Shown: one piece after another, positions 9,999 through 18,343 of the stretch
How the letters are laid out: each line of letters begins with the position of its first letter
Position numbering within the stretch: position 1 is the stretch's first letter
Source of the DNA: Saccharicrinis sp963665705
GTDB lineage: Bacteria > Bacteroidota > Bacteroidia > Bacteroidales > Marinilabiliaceae
DNA: 64,000 nt
Direction of reading: 5' to 3'
Assembly: GCA_963665705.1 (NCBI GenBank)
Contig: OY762448.1
Coordinates: 3,038,001 to 3,102,000 of the forward strand
The notes under the pieces: generated by a model
The model's database searches: none
What the model was told of the DNA's origin: nothing
The model's input: the letters and a program-made list of their open reading frames with translations, nothing else
Program-made: the position numbers and the translations under genes

Positions 9999-10434
9999 GA
10001 AATACTTATGCTTATGCAAATTCGTTTCTATATTTTTCCAGATACGTTTTTGCACACGCAAATTCCTTCCTGAAATTTTTTAGATACAATTTTGCACATG
10101 CAAATTCCTTCCTGAAATTTTTCAGATACGATTTTGCACATGCAAGTTCCTTCCTGAAATTTTTTAGATACAATTTTGCACATGCAAGTTCCTTCCTAAA
10201 TTTTCCAGATACAATTTTGCACATGCAAATTCCTTCCTGAAATTTTTTAGATACAATTTTGCACATGCAAGTTCCTTCCTAAATTTTTTAGATACGTTTT
10301 TGCACATGCAAATTCCTTCCTGAAATTTTTTAGATACGTTTTTACACACGCAAGTTCCTTCCTGAAATTTTTTAGATACGTTTTTGCACATGCAAGTTCC
10401 TTCCTGAAATTTTTTAGATACAATTTTGCACGTA
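9999..10434. repeat. tandem array of about ten 41-42 bp units
   Basis: GATAC marks each unit at 10041, 10083, 10125, 10167, 10208, 10250, 10291, 10333, 10375 and 10417. The period is 42 bp, except two 41-bp units (10167-10207 and 10250-10290). A degenerate unit precedes (9999-10040), and the last one breaks off after TTTTGCAC. The core of each unit is TTTTGCACATGCAA, in which TTGCA and TGCAA are an inverted repeat around CA, followed by TTCCTTCCTGAAATTTTTTA. Variation is confined to a few positions: AA, GT or GA after GATAC; A or G before TTCC; CA versus TA at the end. Units abut directly with no unique spacers, so this is not CRISPR. The array ends about 220 bp upstream of the DUF6261-like gene. 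Confidence 0.97.
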
Positions 10435-10657
10435 CATAATTATTGGATAACACATAGAATATCATATTTACATAATAACAATATACCAATAATTCATTAT
10501 GTAAATACAATGCATTAAATCATATATTGTCAACAACAAACAATACACATTCATCATACATCTCGTTAAAAAAAATACAAAAACATACCTGATATTGTTA
10601 AACTAATTATTTTTTAATTATCTTAGACGTAATCTTAATTAAAAAAACTACAAAAAA
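10435..10657. other. AT-rich leader between the repeat array and the DUF6261-like gene
   Basis: No coding potential. The segment holds runs of A/T and a CATTATGTAAATACAATGCATTAAAT stretch broken by short direct repeats (CATAAT, AATACA). It presumably contains the promoter of the downstream gene, but no clear TAnnTTTG box was found. Confidence 0.5.
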
Positions 10658-11395
10658 ATGATCAAACCTATTAATAGTCGATATCTGTCGACTGAAGAAG
10701 TTTACGTATTAGCAACCAACATCCAAACTTCAATTGAATCTTCTAACATTGAAGAAAATTTTAAAAACAAACTCCTAACCTGTATTAAAAAAGAAATCCC
10801 CTCATTTGAAGAGGCTCTAAACCGAAACAAAAAAAATCCATTAACAATTTCTAAAAAAGAAAAAGATACCATTAGAGATAACTATTTCTTAGGATTAAGG
10901 AGTCATATTGAATCCATGACTTACCATTGGGAAGAAAACATCAACAAAGCAGCGCATTCTGTTAGCGAGGTTATTGAAAGACATGGTCATTCGTTACACA
11001 ACTTTGGATATACAGAAGAAACAGCATTGTTAAATTCACTAATTACTGAATTACAACAAGAACCCGGATCTACAGATATTACTACTATAGGGGCGCAAGA
11101 ATGGTTAACAAAACTTAGTGAGGCACAACTAGATTTTGAAAAAATAAAATCCGATGCTATTGATATTGATTCCATTGAAAAACCTAGCCTTTTTAAAACT
11201 AAAAATCTTGTAATTAAAGATTTAAATGATGTTTTAAATTACATTGGTATTGAAGAAAGATTCAACGAAACCCCTGTTATTATTGACTTGATTTCTAAAA
11301 TAAATCAAAATATTTCATCGGTTGTTACTATTGCAAAAGCTCGCAATACCAGACAACACAAGGATGAATTAATTGAAGAAAACTCGGAAAACTAA
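10658..11395 (+). CDS. DUF6261-like protein of unknown function
   Basis: A 245-aa soluble protein with no signal peptide or membrane segment, predicted mostly alpha-helical. It begins MIKPINSRYLSTEEVY. It contains the central pattern ERHGHSLHNFGYTEETALLNSL, interrupted by a loop, then IGAQEWLTKLSEAQLDFE. The C-terminal region resembles a second helical repeat ending in IAKARNTRQ and an acidic tail. The pattern (entry strand, K/H-Y-G segment, AETALL-type helix, W-L-EAN-type helix) recalls DUF6261, a Bacteroidota family without assigned function. This is recognition from memory, not a database match. It is monocistronic, preceded by the 42-bp array and followed by a repetitive intergenic segment. 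That isolation amid repeats is the main clue about it. Confidence 0.6.
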   Translation: MIKPINSRYLSTEEVYVLATNIQTSIESSNIEENFKNKLLTCIKKEIPSFEEALNRNKKNPLTISKKEKDTIRDNYFLGLRSHIESMTYHWEENINKAAHSVSEVIERHGHSLHNFGYTEETALLNSLITELQQEPGSTDITTIGAQEWLTKLSEAQLDFEKIKSDAIDIDSIEKPSLFKTKNLVIKDLNDVLNYIGIEERFNETPVIIDLISKINQNISSVVTIAKARNTRQHKDELIEENSEN

Positions 11396-11430
11396 ACAAA
11401 TAAATATAGCCTGGCAGGTCATTAGGAGTC

Positions 11431-11476
11431 AGAAGATGGAAGATCATAGTTTAATGATCATAGTTTAGAAGATGGA
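11431..11476. repeat. short direct repeats in an intergenic segment
   Basis: GATCATAGTTTA occurs twice (11442-11453 and 11456-11467), flanked by two copies of AGAAGATGGA (11431-11440, 11467-11476). It is non-coding debris between the convergent DUF6261-like and hutI genes. Confidence 0.8.
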
Positions 11477-11537
11477 GGTCGCAAGTTCGAAGTTTAAAGA
11501 TAAATATTCTCCGGACTTCGGCCTCTTTTTACAAACT

Positions 11538-12779
11538 TCACTCTTCATCATTCACTTTACACATTTGAACCTGCTCTATATGACTTACACCAAAAGAGTA
11601 TGCTATTGTTGCATACGAATTAATTGGTTTGGTTATTATGAAGTAGGCTTTTTTTCCCCTTGTAATACTCCCCAACTCTTTATCTAATCCCATAGCATAA
11701 GCTCCATTTAACGTAGCAGCATTTATAGCTTCCTCAGGTGTCATTTTCATTTTTATACAAGCGGTTGAAACAACCAAATTCATATTACCAGATGGTGTTG
11801 TTCCCGGATTATAATCAGATGCTAAAGCTAAAGGTAATCCTGCATCAATAATTTTACGAGCAGGAGTATACGGAATACTTAAAAAAAATGAACATGTTGG
11901 TAATGCTACTGGCATTGTTCCTGAATCTTTTAAAGCTATAATATCATCATCGTTTAATATTTCTAAATGATCTACAGATAAAGCTTTGTATTTTACACCA
12001 ACACGAACACCACCAATGGCATTAAACTGATTAACATGAATTTTGGATTGAATACCATACTCCATGGCTGCGCTCAATAATTTTTCGGTATTACTTACAC
12101 TAAAAAATCCCTTTTCACAAAATATATCTATATAATCGGCAAGCTTTTCTGAGGCAACTTGAGGTAGAACATCCTTAATTAGCATATCAATATAAGCATC
12201 TGCATCATCTTTGTATTCCTTAGGAATAGCATGCGCTCCCAAAAATGTAGATTTAATAGCTACCGGATAATTATTTTGCAGACGTTTAATTACGCGAAGC
12301 ATCTTTATTTCGGACTCAGCCGTCAATCCATAACCCGACTTTATTTCAATAGCTCCGGTTCCCATTTGCATCACTTCTTCCAAGCGAACTTTACTTTGTT
12401 CATACAATTCTTCTTCTGAAGTATTTTGCAATAGCTTTGCTGAATTTAATATACCTCCACCTCTTTTAGTGATCTGCTCATAAGACAAACCATTAATACG
12501 ATCAATAAACTCACCTTCTCTATTACCTGCATAAACGATATGGGTATGAGAATCGCACCATGCAGGCAGAACAATACGTCCTGTACAGTCGGCAACTTCA
12601 TCAATATTTACTTCTGGACAAGAATTCATCTTACCAAAATCTGTAATAATTCCGTCCTCAACCAACAGCCAGGCATTTTCTATTACAGGAAGTTCTTTCA
12701 TTTGTTCTCCCTGTACATACGAAAGACCATCTTCACGCACCTGAACCAGTTGCTTTATATTTTTATATAGAGTTTTCAT
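11538..12779 (-). CDS. hutI: imidazolonepropionase
   Basis: A 413-aa enzyme of the amidohydrolase superfamily. It hydrolyses 4-imidazolone-5-propionate to N-formimino-L-glutamate, the third step of histidine breakdown, in the cytoplasm. Metal-binding DSHTH is at residues 76-80, TKRGGGI near 107, HVNQFNAIGG in the middle, and ALASDYNPGTTPSGNM near 323, matching HutI. Start set at 12779 (MKTLYKN). The frame stays open 33 codons upstream, but that extension is the translation of an inverted-repeat element and matches nothing in HutI. It is the last gene of the hutH-hutU-hutI minus-strand cluster, separated from hutU by the 146-bp inverted-repeat element. Genes for the final formiminoglutamate step are not in the window. 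Confidence 0.95.
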   Translation of the reverse strand: MKTLYKNIKQLVQVREDGLSYVQGEQMKELPVIENAWLLVEDGIITDFGKMNSCPEVNIDEVADCTGRIVLPAWCDSHTHIVYAGNREGEFIDRINGLSYEQITKRGGGILNSAKLLQNTSEEELYEQSKVRLEEVMQMGTGAIEIKSGYGLTAESEIKMLRVIKRLQNNYPVAIKSTFLGAHAIPKEYKDDADAYIDMLIKDVLPQVASEKLADYIDIFCEKGFFSVSNTEKLLSAAMEYGIQSKIHVNQFNAIGGVRVGVKYKALSVDHLEILNDDDIIALKDSGTMPVALPTCSFFLSIPYTPARKIIDAGLPLALASDYNPGTTPSGNMNLVVSTACIKMKMTPEEAINAATLNGAYAMGLDKELGSITRGKKAYFIITKPINSYATIAYSFGVSHIEQVQMCKVNDEE

Positions 12780-12793
12780 AATTTCTGTTATTA

Positions 12794-12939
12794 AGCCCCT
12801 CTCAATCTCCCCAAAGGGGAGAGGTCGATTTACAGCACGCTTAAATGTCGTCTTCAAAACTGACATTTTTATTTTCAAAATGCAACACCCAGGCGTGCTG
12901 TAAATAAGCTTCTCCCTTCGGGGGAGACTGAGAGGAGCT
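12794..12939. repeat. 146-bp imperfect inverted-repeat element between hutI and hutU
   Basis: Two 47-nt arms, 12794-12840 and 12893-12939, are imperfect reverse complements. Shared blocks are CCTCTCA, TCTCCCC and TTTACAGCACGC. Each arm holds its own mini-hairpin (CTCCCC-AAA-GGGGAG; CTCCC-TTCG-GGGAG). The 52-nt centre has another hairpin (AAATGTC...GACATTT). The right arm overlaps the hutU stop codon. It looks like a palindromic intergenic repeat or MITE. It would fold in the hut mRNA. Confidence 0.85.
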
Positions 12940-14926
12940 ATTCCAACACATCATCATCAACCAAATTAGGCAGCGTCACTTTAAGATTAGGAGTTCTTTC
13001 CATTTCTCTTTCAATAGCAAACCGAGCTTCCTTGTTTCGAGCCCAACTTCTGCGGGCAATACCATTGTTTACATCGTAGAACAACATGCTTTTAACTTTC
13101 TGATCTGTTTCTGACGTACCATCCAATAGCATTCCAAAACCACCATTAATCACTTCACCCCAGCCAACTCCGCCTCCATTATGAATCGACACCCAGGTAG
13201 CGCCTCTAAAGCCATCGCCTATAACATTTTGTATAGCCATATCTGCAGTGAATTTACTCCCATCGTAAATATTGGAGGTTTCACGATACGGAGAATCTGT
13301 TCCACTTACATCATGGTGATCACGTCCGATAACAACGGGACCTATTTCACCATTGGCAACTGCTTCATTAAATGCTAAAGCAATTTTAGCTCTCCCCTCT
13401 GCATCGGCATATAATATACGAGCCTGAGAACCAACTACCAATTTATTTTTTTTAGCTTCTCTAATCCACTTAATATTATCATGCATCTGTAATTGAATTT
13501 CCTTAGGAGAGTTTTCCATAATTTCCTGTAGAATATTAGCAGCGAATTCATCTGTTTTATCCAAATCTTCTGGTTTACCAGAAGTACAAACCCATCTAAA
13601 TGGTCCAAAGCCATAATCAAAACACATAGGTCCCAAAATATCCTGCACATATGAAGGATAAATAAAATTCTCACCATCTCCTGCCATCACATCCGCTCCA
13701 GCTCTTGAACATTCCAGTAAGAAAGCATTTCCGTAATCAAAGAAATAAGTTCCTTTAGCTGAATGTTTATTAATAGCTGCAGCGTGACGACGAAGTGAAA
13801 GCTGAACCTTTTCCTTAAATAACTCAGGTTCGTCACGGATCATTCGATTAGATTCTTCATAACTAACATCAACAGGATAATACCCCCCTGTCCATGGAAT
13901 ATGCAATGAAGTTTGATCCGAACCTACATGAATAAATATATTTTCTTTATCAAAGCTCTCCCAAACATCAACAACATTACCAATAAACGCAATAGATACT
14001 GTTTCATTATTTTGTTGAGCAGTTCTAACTCTTACAATCAATTCTTCCATGGATTCAATTAATTCATCAACCCAACCTTGAGAATGACGTTTTTTGGCTG
14101 CAGCCGGGTTTACTTCTGCACAAACAGAAACACACCCCACTATATTTCCTGCTTTTGGTTGTGCTCCACTCATACCGCCCAATCCAGCAGTTAAAAAGAC
14201 TTTTCCTGCAGTAGTCTCCTCCTTTTTAAGAATTTTTCTAAATGCATTCATTACAGTAATAGTTGTTCCATGAACGATACCCTGTGGACCAATATACATA
14301 TATGAACCAGCTGTCATTTGTCCATACTGCGACACACCCAACGCATTAAAACGCTCCCAGTCATCAGGTTTTGAATAGTTTGGAATAACCATTCCATTTG
14401 TTACCACAACACGAGGAGCTGCTTTTGAAGAAGGGAAAAGTCCCATCGGGTGACCTGAATACATATGCAATGTTTGTTCATCAGTCATCGTGGCCAAATA
14501 TTGCATCGTTAACAGATATTGCGCCCAGTTTTGAAACACAGCTCCATTTCCACCATATGTTATCAACTCTTCAGGATGTTGAGCAACTGCCGGATCCAAA
14601 TTATTTTGAATCATCAACATGATAGCTGCAGCATGTTTACACTTGGCAGGATATTCTTCTATTGGTCGGGCATACATTTCATATTCAGGCATAAACCGAT
14701 ACATATAAATGCGCCCAAATTCATTTAATTCCTCTTTAAATTCAATTGCAAGTTCAGAATGCCACTCATTAGGAAAATACCTTAAGGCATTACGAATAGC
14801 TAATTTCTTTTCACTGATGCTCAATATATCCTTTCTCTTAGGCGCATGATTAGCACTTGTGTTATATTTTCTTTTCGCCGGTAATTGCTCCGGAATACCT
14901 TGTAATATTTTTTCCTGAAATGTCAT
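12938..14926 (-). CDS. hutU: urocanate hydratase, long Bacteroidota form
   Basis: A 662-aa NAD-dependent enzyme converting urocanate to imidazolonepropionate, step two of histidine degradation. It has the urocanase features YGGNGAVFQNWAQYLLTMQYLA, the SGHPMGLFPS segment, the TAGLGGMSGAQPKA NAD-binding loop, and the RDHHDVSGTDSPYRET and NGGGVGWGE motifs. It is about 100 residues longer than the gamma-proteobacterial enzyme (around 555 aa), which from memory is usual for Bacteroidota. Start placed at 14926 (MTFQEKILQG). An earlier in-frame ATG 18 codons upstream would begin inside a second inverted-repeat element. The gene lies between hutH and hutI on the same strand, with a repeat element on each side. 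Confidence 0.95.
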   Translation of the reverse strand: MTFQEKILQGIPEQLPAKRKYNTSANHAPKRKDILSISEKKLAIRNALRYFPNEWHSELAIEFKEELNEFGRIYMYRFMPEYEMYARPIEEYPAKCKHAAAIMLMIQNNLDPAVAQHPEELITYGGNGAVFQNWAQYLLTMQYLATMTDEQTLHMYSGHPMGLFPSSKAAPRVVVTNGMVIPNYSKPDDWERFNALGVSQYGQMTAGSYMYIGPQGIVHGTTITVMNAFRKILKKEETTAGKVFLTAGLGGMSGAQPKAGNIVGCVSVCAEVNPAAAKKRHSQGWVDELIESMEELIVRVRTAQQNNETVSIAFIGNVVDVWESFDKENIFIHVGSDQTSLHIPWTGGYYPVDVSYEESNRMIRDEPELFKEKVQLSLRRHAAAINKHSAKGTYFFDYGNAFLLECSRAGADVMAGDGENFIYPSYVQDILGPMCFDYGFGPFRWVCTSGKPEDLDKTDEFAANILQEIMENSPKEIQLQMHDNIKWIREAKKNKLVVGSQARILYADAEGRAKIALAFNEAVANGEIGPVVIGRDHHDVSGTDSPYRETSNIYDGSKFTADMAIQNVIGDGFRGATWVSIHNGGGVGWGEVINGGFGMLLDGTSETDQKVKSMLFYDVNNGIARRSWARNKEARFAIEREMERTPNLKVTLPNLVDDDVLE

Positions 14927-14966
14927 CTTTTTTTTTGTTTTTGAATTATAGATCAGATAATTAAAA

Positions 14967-15137
14967 AACCACCCCGTCATATACTAGTTCCTCGTATCTG
15001 CCACCCCTCCTTGAAAAGGCGGGGAATGTTGTCAAGAGAAAACAATTTTCTTTCCAAGACAACAACTTTATATCATGTAAATCACTCTCCTCCTTTTTTC
15101 AAGGAGGAGTACCCGAGCAACGAGGGGGAGGTGGTTT
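14967..15137. repeat. 171-bp imperfect inverted-repeat element between hutU and hutH
   Basis: Outer ends AACCACC (14967) and GGTGGTT (to 15136) are complementary. Inside lie CCTCCTTGAAAA against TTTTTTCAAGGAGG, and an inner GTTGTC...GACAAC pair with a 26-nt gap. The arrangement (nested stems between hut genes) resembles the element at 12794-12939, but the sequence differs, so it is a second repeat type. Confidence 0.75.
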
Positions 15138-15193
15138 ATATATTATTAAGCTCGTGTTCCATTCTCCCTGCTACTTGTCTACAACCTACTGCA

Positions 15194-16687
15194 CTACCTC
15201 ACCACAAAAGCCCTCTCATGAACCAATTTTATCATGGCTTGAATATCATCTTTAATCAACCTATCATTTTCAAGTTTATCCACCTTTTCGCGAATGATCG
15301 CAAAATTTTGCTCTATTACAGGAGAAAACTTATTTGGTCTTCGAAATTCCATAGCCTGAGCGGCATACATCAATTCAATGGCGAATATTTTTTCAAGATT
15401 ACCCAATATTTGATTGAACTTACGACCGGAAATACTACCCATAGATACATGATCTTCCTGTCCTAATGAAGTTGGAATACTATCTGCAGAAGGAGGAAAA
15501 CACAATGACTTGTTTTCGGTAACTAAAGCAGCCGTTGTATATTGAGGAATCATAAAACCAGAGTTTAAACCACCATGAGCAGTTAATAATCTTGGTAATC
15601 CATATTTTCCTTCCAACATTAAATAACATCTTCTGTCTGAAATATTACCTAACTCAGCGGCCGCCAATGATCCATAATCCAGTGCCATTGCCAAAGGTTG
15701 ACCATGAAAATTACCACCTGAAATTGCTAACTCTTCGGTTAATACAATTGGATTATCTGTAACAGAATTCATCTCAATTTCAGCCAGCTCATTTAAATGC
15801 TCCCATGCATTTCTGCTTGCCCCATGAACCTGAGGCATACAGCGAATTGAATAAGGATCCTGAACACGTTGGCAGTGAACATGTACCTTAACATTTTCCG
15901 AATCGGTTAATAAATATCGAATTCTTTCTGCCACTCGTAAGCTTCCTTTAAACGGACGAATAGTATGTATTTCCTCTCTAAACGGAGATGCACTCCCCAT
16001 AAAACCTTCCAAACTCATTGTCCCGGCTACATCGGCTAAATCGAGCAAATACTCCATATGATACAATCCCATAATTGTATGAGCTAAAATAAATTGAGTA
16101 CCATTTATAAGACCTAAACCCTCTTTAGCTGAAAGCTTTATTGGAGTGATATTTTCTCTATCATAGTAATCTTTAGTGTTTACTATCTCATCACCAACCC
16201 ACAATTCACCTTCTCCTAATAAAGGCAAAAACAAATGCGATAATGGAGCTAAATCTCCAGACGCACCTACAGAACCTTGCTCCGGAACAACTGGAAGGAT
16301 ATCATTATCAATAAAAAACATGATACGCTCAATTACCTCTAACCTAACCCCTGAAAAGCCATGACTCAATGCATGTACTTTACAAATCATCATAATTTTA
16401 GAAAGTTCTTTATCTATTGGATTACCTACACCTACTGCATGTGTAATCAGTAAGTTCTCTTGTAGTTTATTTGTTTCTTCCGGTGTAATCTGTGTATCGC
16501 ATAATGGTCCAAACCCTGTATTAATACCATAAACAGGTTCGCTGGACTGTGCCATAACCTCAACCTTCCTCCTACATTCCTGCACTTTATCGATGGCTTC
16601 CTGTACCATTACAGCTTTAACTTCACCCTTTGCTATTGCCATAGCAGTGTTTACAGTTAAATGATCTATCCCATATTTAAACATCAT
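15194..16687 (-). CDS. hutH: histidine ammonia-lyase
   Basis: A 497-aa enzyme that deaminates L-histidine to urocanate, the entry step of the hut pathway. The Ala-Ser-Gly triad that cyclises into the MIO electrophile is at 142-144, within GSVGASGDLAPLSH. Other family motifs are YGINTGFGPL (53-62), NGTQF, NPIVL and QEDHVSMG. Length and motifs are complete. Two adjacent ATGs at 16687 and 16684 could start it. It is first in the hutH-hutU-hutI cluster and divergent from the LysR gene. A TAAATTTG promoter box lies in the 124-bp shared gap. Confidence 0.96.
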   Translation of the reverse strand: MMFKYGIDHLTVNTAMAIAKGEVKAVMVQEAIDKVQECRRKVEVMAQSSEPVYGINTGFGPLCDTQITPEETNKLQENLLITHAVGVGNPIDKELSKIMMICKVHALSHGFSGVRLEVIERIMFFIDNDILPVVPEQGSVGASGDLAPLSHLFLPLLGEGELWVGDEIVNTKDYYDRENITPIKLSAKEGLGLINGTQFILAHTIMGLYHMEYLLDLADVAGTMSLEGFMGSASPFREEIHTIRPFKGSLRVAERIRYLLTDSENVKVHVHCQRVQDPYSIRCMPQVHGASRNAWEHLNELAEIEMNSVTDNPIVLTEELAISGGNFHGQPLAMALDYGSLAAAELGNISDRRCYLMLEGKYGLPRLLTAHGGLNSGFMIPQYTTAALVTENKSLCFPPSADSIPTSLGQEDHVSMGSISGRKFNQILGNLEKIFAIELMYAAQAMEFRRPNKFSPVIEQNFAIIREKVDKLENDRLIKDDIQAMIKLVHERAFVVR

Positions 16688-16753
16688 CTTATCATTTTTA
16701 TATTATCGAATAAGCAGACAACCAACTGTCTTTTACCTACCTACATATATTTA

Positions 16754-16782
16754 CAAATTTACGAGTTGTTTTGATACGCAAT
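16754..16782 (-). promoter_or_regulatory. candidate promoter of the hut operon
   Basis: On the minus strand TAAATTTG (complement of 16754-16761) matches the TAnnTTTG -7 box. A TTG (complement of 16779-16781) lies 17 bp upstream, at about the -33 position. It faces hutH, with a leader of about 65 nt. The position between hutH and the LysR gene fits regulation by that LysR protein, though no specific LysR half-site was recognised. Confidence 0.5.
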
Positions 16783-16811
16783 AAGACCATTTTATTATAT
16801 ATTTGATAACT

Positions 16812-17690
16812 ATGAGTAATCAAATAGAATTCCGACATTACAAATATTTTTTAGCAGTAGCAGAAGATTTACATTTTCGAAAAGCTGCAGAAAGACTATT
16901 TATATCACAACCTGGTTTAAGCAGGCAAATTAAGCAGATGGAAGAAGAGTTGGGAATTAAGCTTTTTAAACGACATAACAGAAAAGTGGAATTAACAGAG
17001 GCTGGTCTTTATTTGCAATCGGAATTAAAAAATAACTTTAAAAGACTCGATGACTTAGTGCATCATGCCAAATTATTAAATAAAGGAATCACGGGAAATT
17101 TAAATCTTGGTTTTGTTGGTTCTGCCATGCAAAAAGTAATCCCTGATTTATTATTGAAATTTCGTTCCTCCCATCCCAATGTTACTTTTAGTTTAAACGA
17201 AATGGATAATAACAAACAAGTAAAAGCACTTCTTAATCAGGAAATCGACATTGGTTTTGTACGTATAGAAAGAGTACCGAAGGGACTTGAAATGCAAGAT
17301 TTATTTGAAGATACTTTTTCGTTGGTATTACCTAAAAACCATACAATTAACAAATCAAATTTTACTTCGTTAAAACAATTAAAAGATGAACCTTTTATAT
17401 TGTTTGATTCGACATATAGTGAATCGTACCACGAAAAAGTAATGCAAATATTTGATGATGCAGGCTTCTCTCCAATTGTTTCGCACTCAACAGTAAATGC
17501 CATTTCAATATATCGACTGGTAGAAAACAATTTTGGAGTTTCTATTGTACCAACTATACTAAAGCATGGTTTTAATCTTGACATTAAATTTATAGAACTC
17601 ACAAAAATTAGTCAAAGAACAACGCTTAAAATGATATGGAATACAGAAAATACAAATCCTATTTTAAAGAGTTTTTTAAACATAAAATAG
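16812..17690 (+). CDS. LysR-family transcriptional regulator, probable hut regulator
   Basis: About 292 aa. An N-terminal winged HTH (FRHYKYFLAVAEDLHFRKAAERLFISQPGLSRQIK, in two parts) is followed by the LysR linker helix and a periplasmic-binding-protein-like effector domain (about 90-292, NLGFVGSAMQKVIPDLLLKF onward). Start taken at ATG 16812; a TTG at 16803 is also possible. LysR proteins typically sit divergent to their targets and respond to a pathway metabolite. Here the divergent target would be hutHUI, so urocanate or histidine is a reasonable but unproven effector. Histidine pathways in many other bacteria use the GntR-type HutC instead. Confidence 0.85.
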   Translation: MSNQIEFRHYKYFLAVAEDLHFRKAAERLFISQPGLSRQIKQMEEELGIKLFKRHNRKVELTEAGLYLQSELKNNFKRLDDLVHHAKLLNKGITGNLNLGFVGSAMQKVIPDLLLKFRSSHPNVTFSLNEMDNNKQVKALLNQEIDIGFVRIERVPKGLEMQDLFEDTFSLVLPKNHTINKSNFTSLKQLKDEPFILFDSTYSESYHEKVMQIFDDAGFSPIVSHSTVNAISIYRLVENNFGVSIVPTILKHGFNLDIKFIELTKISQRTTLKMIWNTENTNPILKSFLNIK

Positions 17691-17877
17691 AATTATATGC
17701 AATATTAATTAACTATCACTAATTTTATATTTTAGTTTACCTATTATTTATTAACCCGAGTTCGTTAAAAAAATGAGCAAATAATATGATACCGAACTTG
17801 GATTATTATACTGCGATATCAAAAGACATGACTCAACAAAAGCCTAATTAAATAATTTAGAATAATTATATACACAA

Positions 17878-18216
17878 ATGAATAATACATTAATTCAAAT
17901 TAACCAAAATGGTATGGGTTCTGGTGATGAAGAACTTGGTTTACAATTAATCACTAACTATTTAAATCTTATTAATGCAGAGAATAACCTGCCTCAATTC
18001 ATTACTTTCTATAACAGTGGAGTTAAAGTAATATGTGAAGGATCTCCTGCCATTGAAAATTTAAAAAAATTAGCTGCAGCAGGTGTAAAACTAATTGCCT
18101 GTAAAACATGTTTGAATCACTTTAACCTAATGGATAAAGTTAAAGTTGGTTTACCCGGAACAATGGTTGATATTATTGAAATACAGAAAATGGCAGATAA
18201 GGTGATAAATCTGTAA
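17878..18216 (+). CDS. DsrE-family protein resembling the C-terminal domain of YedF
   Basis: A 112-aa soluble protein. It matches the DsrE-like half of YedF-type proteins: the GMGSGDEELGLQL opening (12-24), FITFYNSGVKVICEGSP (41-56), and a CKTC pair (Cys75, Cys78) followed by a KVGLPG segment. DsrE/F folds relay sulfur or bind partner proteins. YedF proteins usually add an N-terminal TusA domain, which is absent here and is not encoded immediately upstream. The two cysteines could be redox active. A strong terminator follows at 18309-18343, so the gene is probably monocistronic. The family assignment is fairly sure. The function is unknown. Confidence 0.75.
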   Translation: MNNTLIQINQNGMGSGDEELGLQLITNYLNLINAENNLPQFITFYNSGVKVICEGSPAIENLKKLAAAGVKLIACKTCLNHFNLMDKVKVGLPGTMVDIIEIQKMADKVINL

Positions 18217-18308
18217 ATTCATCATTCTGTCTCTATATTTTAAAGACCTAGAATATAAAGAAACGATAATCTTCAATCAACCAAAAATTTCAAAAACTTA
18301 GGCAAAAA

Positions 18309-18343
18309 AAAAGAGCTTTTCTTTACAAAAAGCTCTTTTTTTT
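18309..18343 (+). terminator. rho-independent terminator after the DsrE-like gene
   Basis: AAAGAGCTTTT and AAAAAGCTCTTT form a stem with a short loop, followed by a run of T. Confidence 0.85.

Noticed and set aside
9999..10434. CRISPR array
   Set aside because: Units are contiguous with no unique spacers, and no cas genes are nearby.
10012..10510. Three overlapping short frames on the minus strand
   Set aside because: They are translations of the 42-bp tandem repeat in different phases. Two 41-bp units break any single frame, and there is no independent coding evidence.
12780..12878. N-terminal extension of HutI
   Set aside because: The extra 33 residues are translated from the inverted-repeat element and match nothing in the enzyme family. 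MKTLYKN at 12779 is the natural start.
14927..14980. N-terminal extension of HutU
   Set aside because: It starts inside the second inverted-repeat element. The start at 14926 fits the family.
15011..15466. Plus-strand frame of 151 codons
   Set aside because: It covers an inverted-repeat element and the antisense of hutH, and has no recognisable product.
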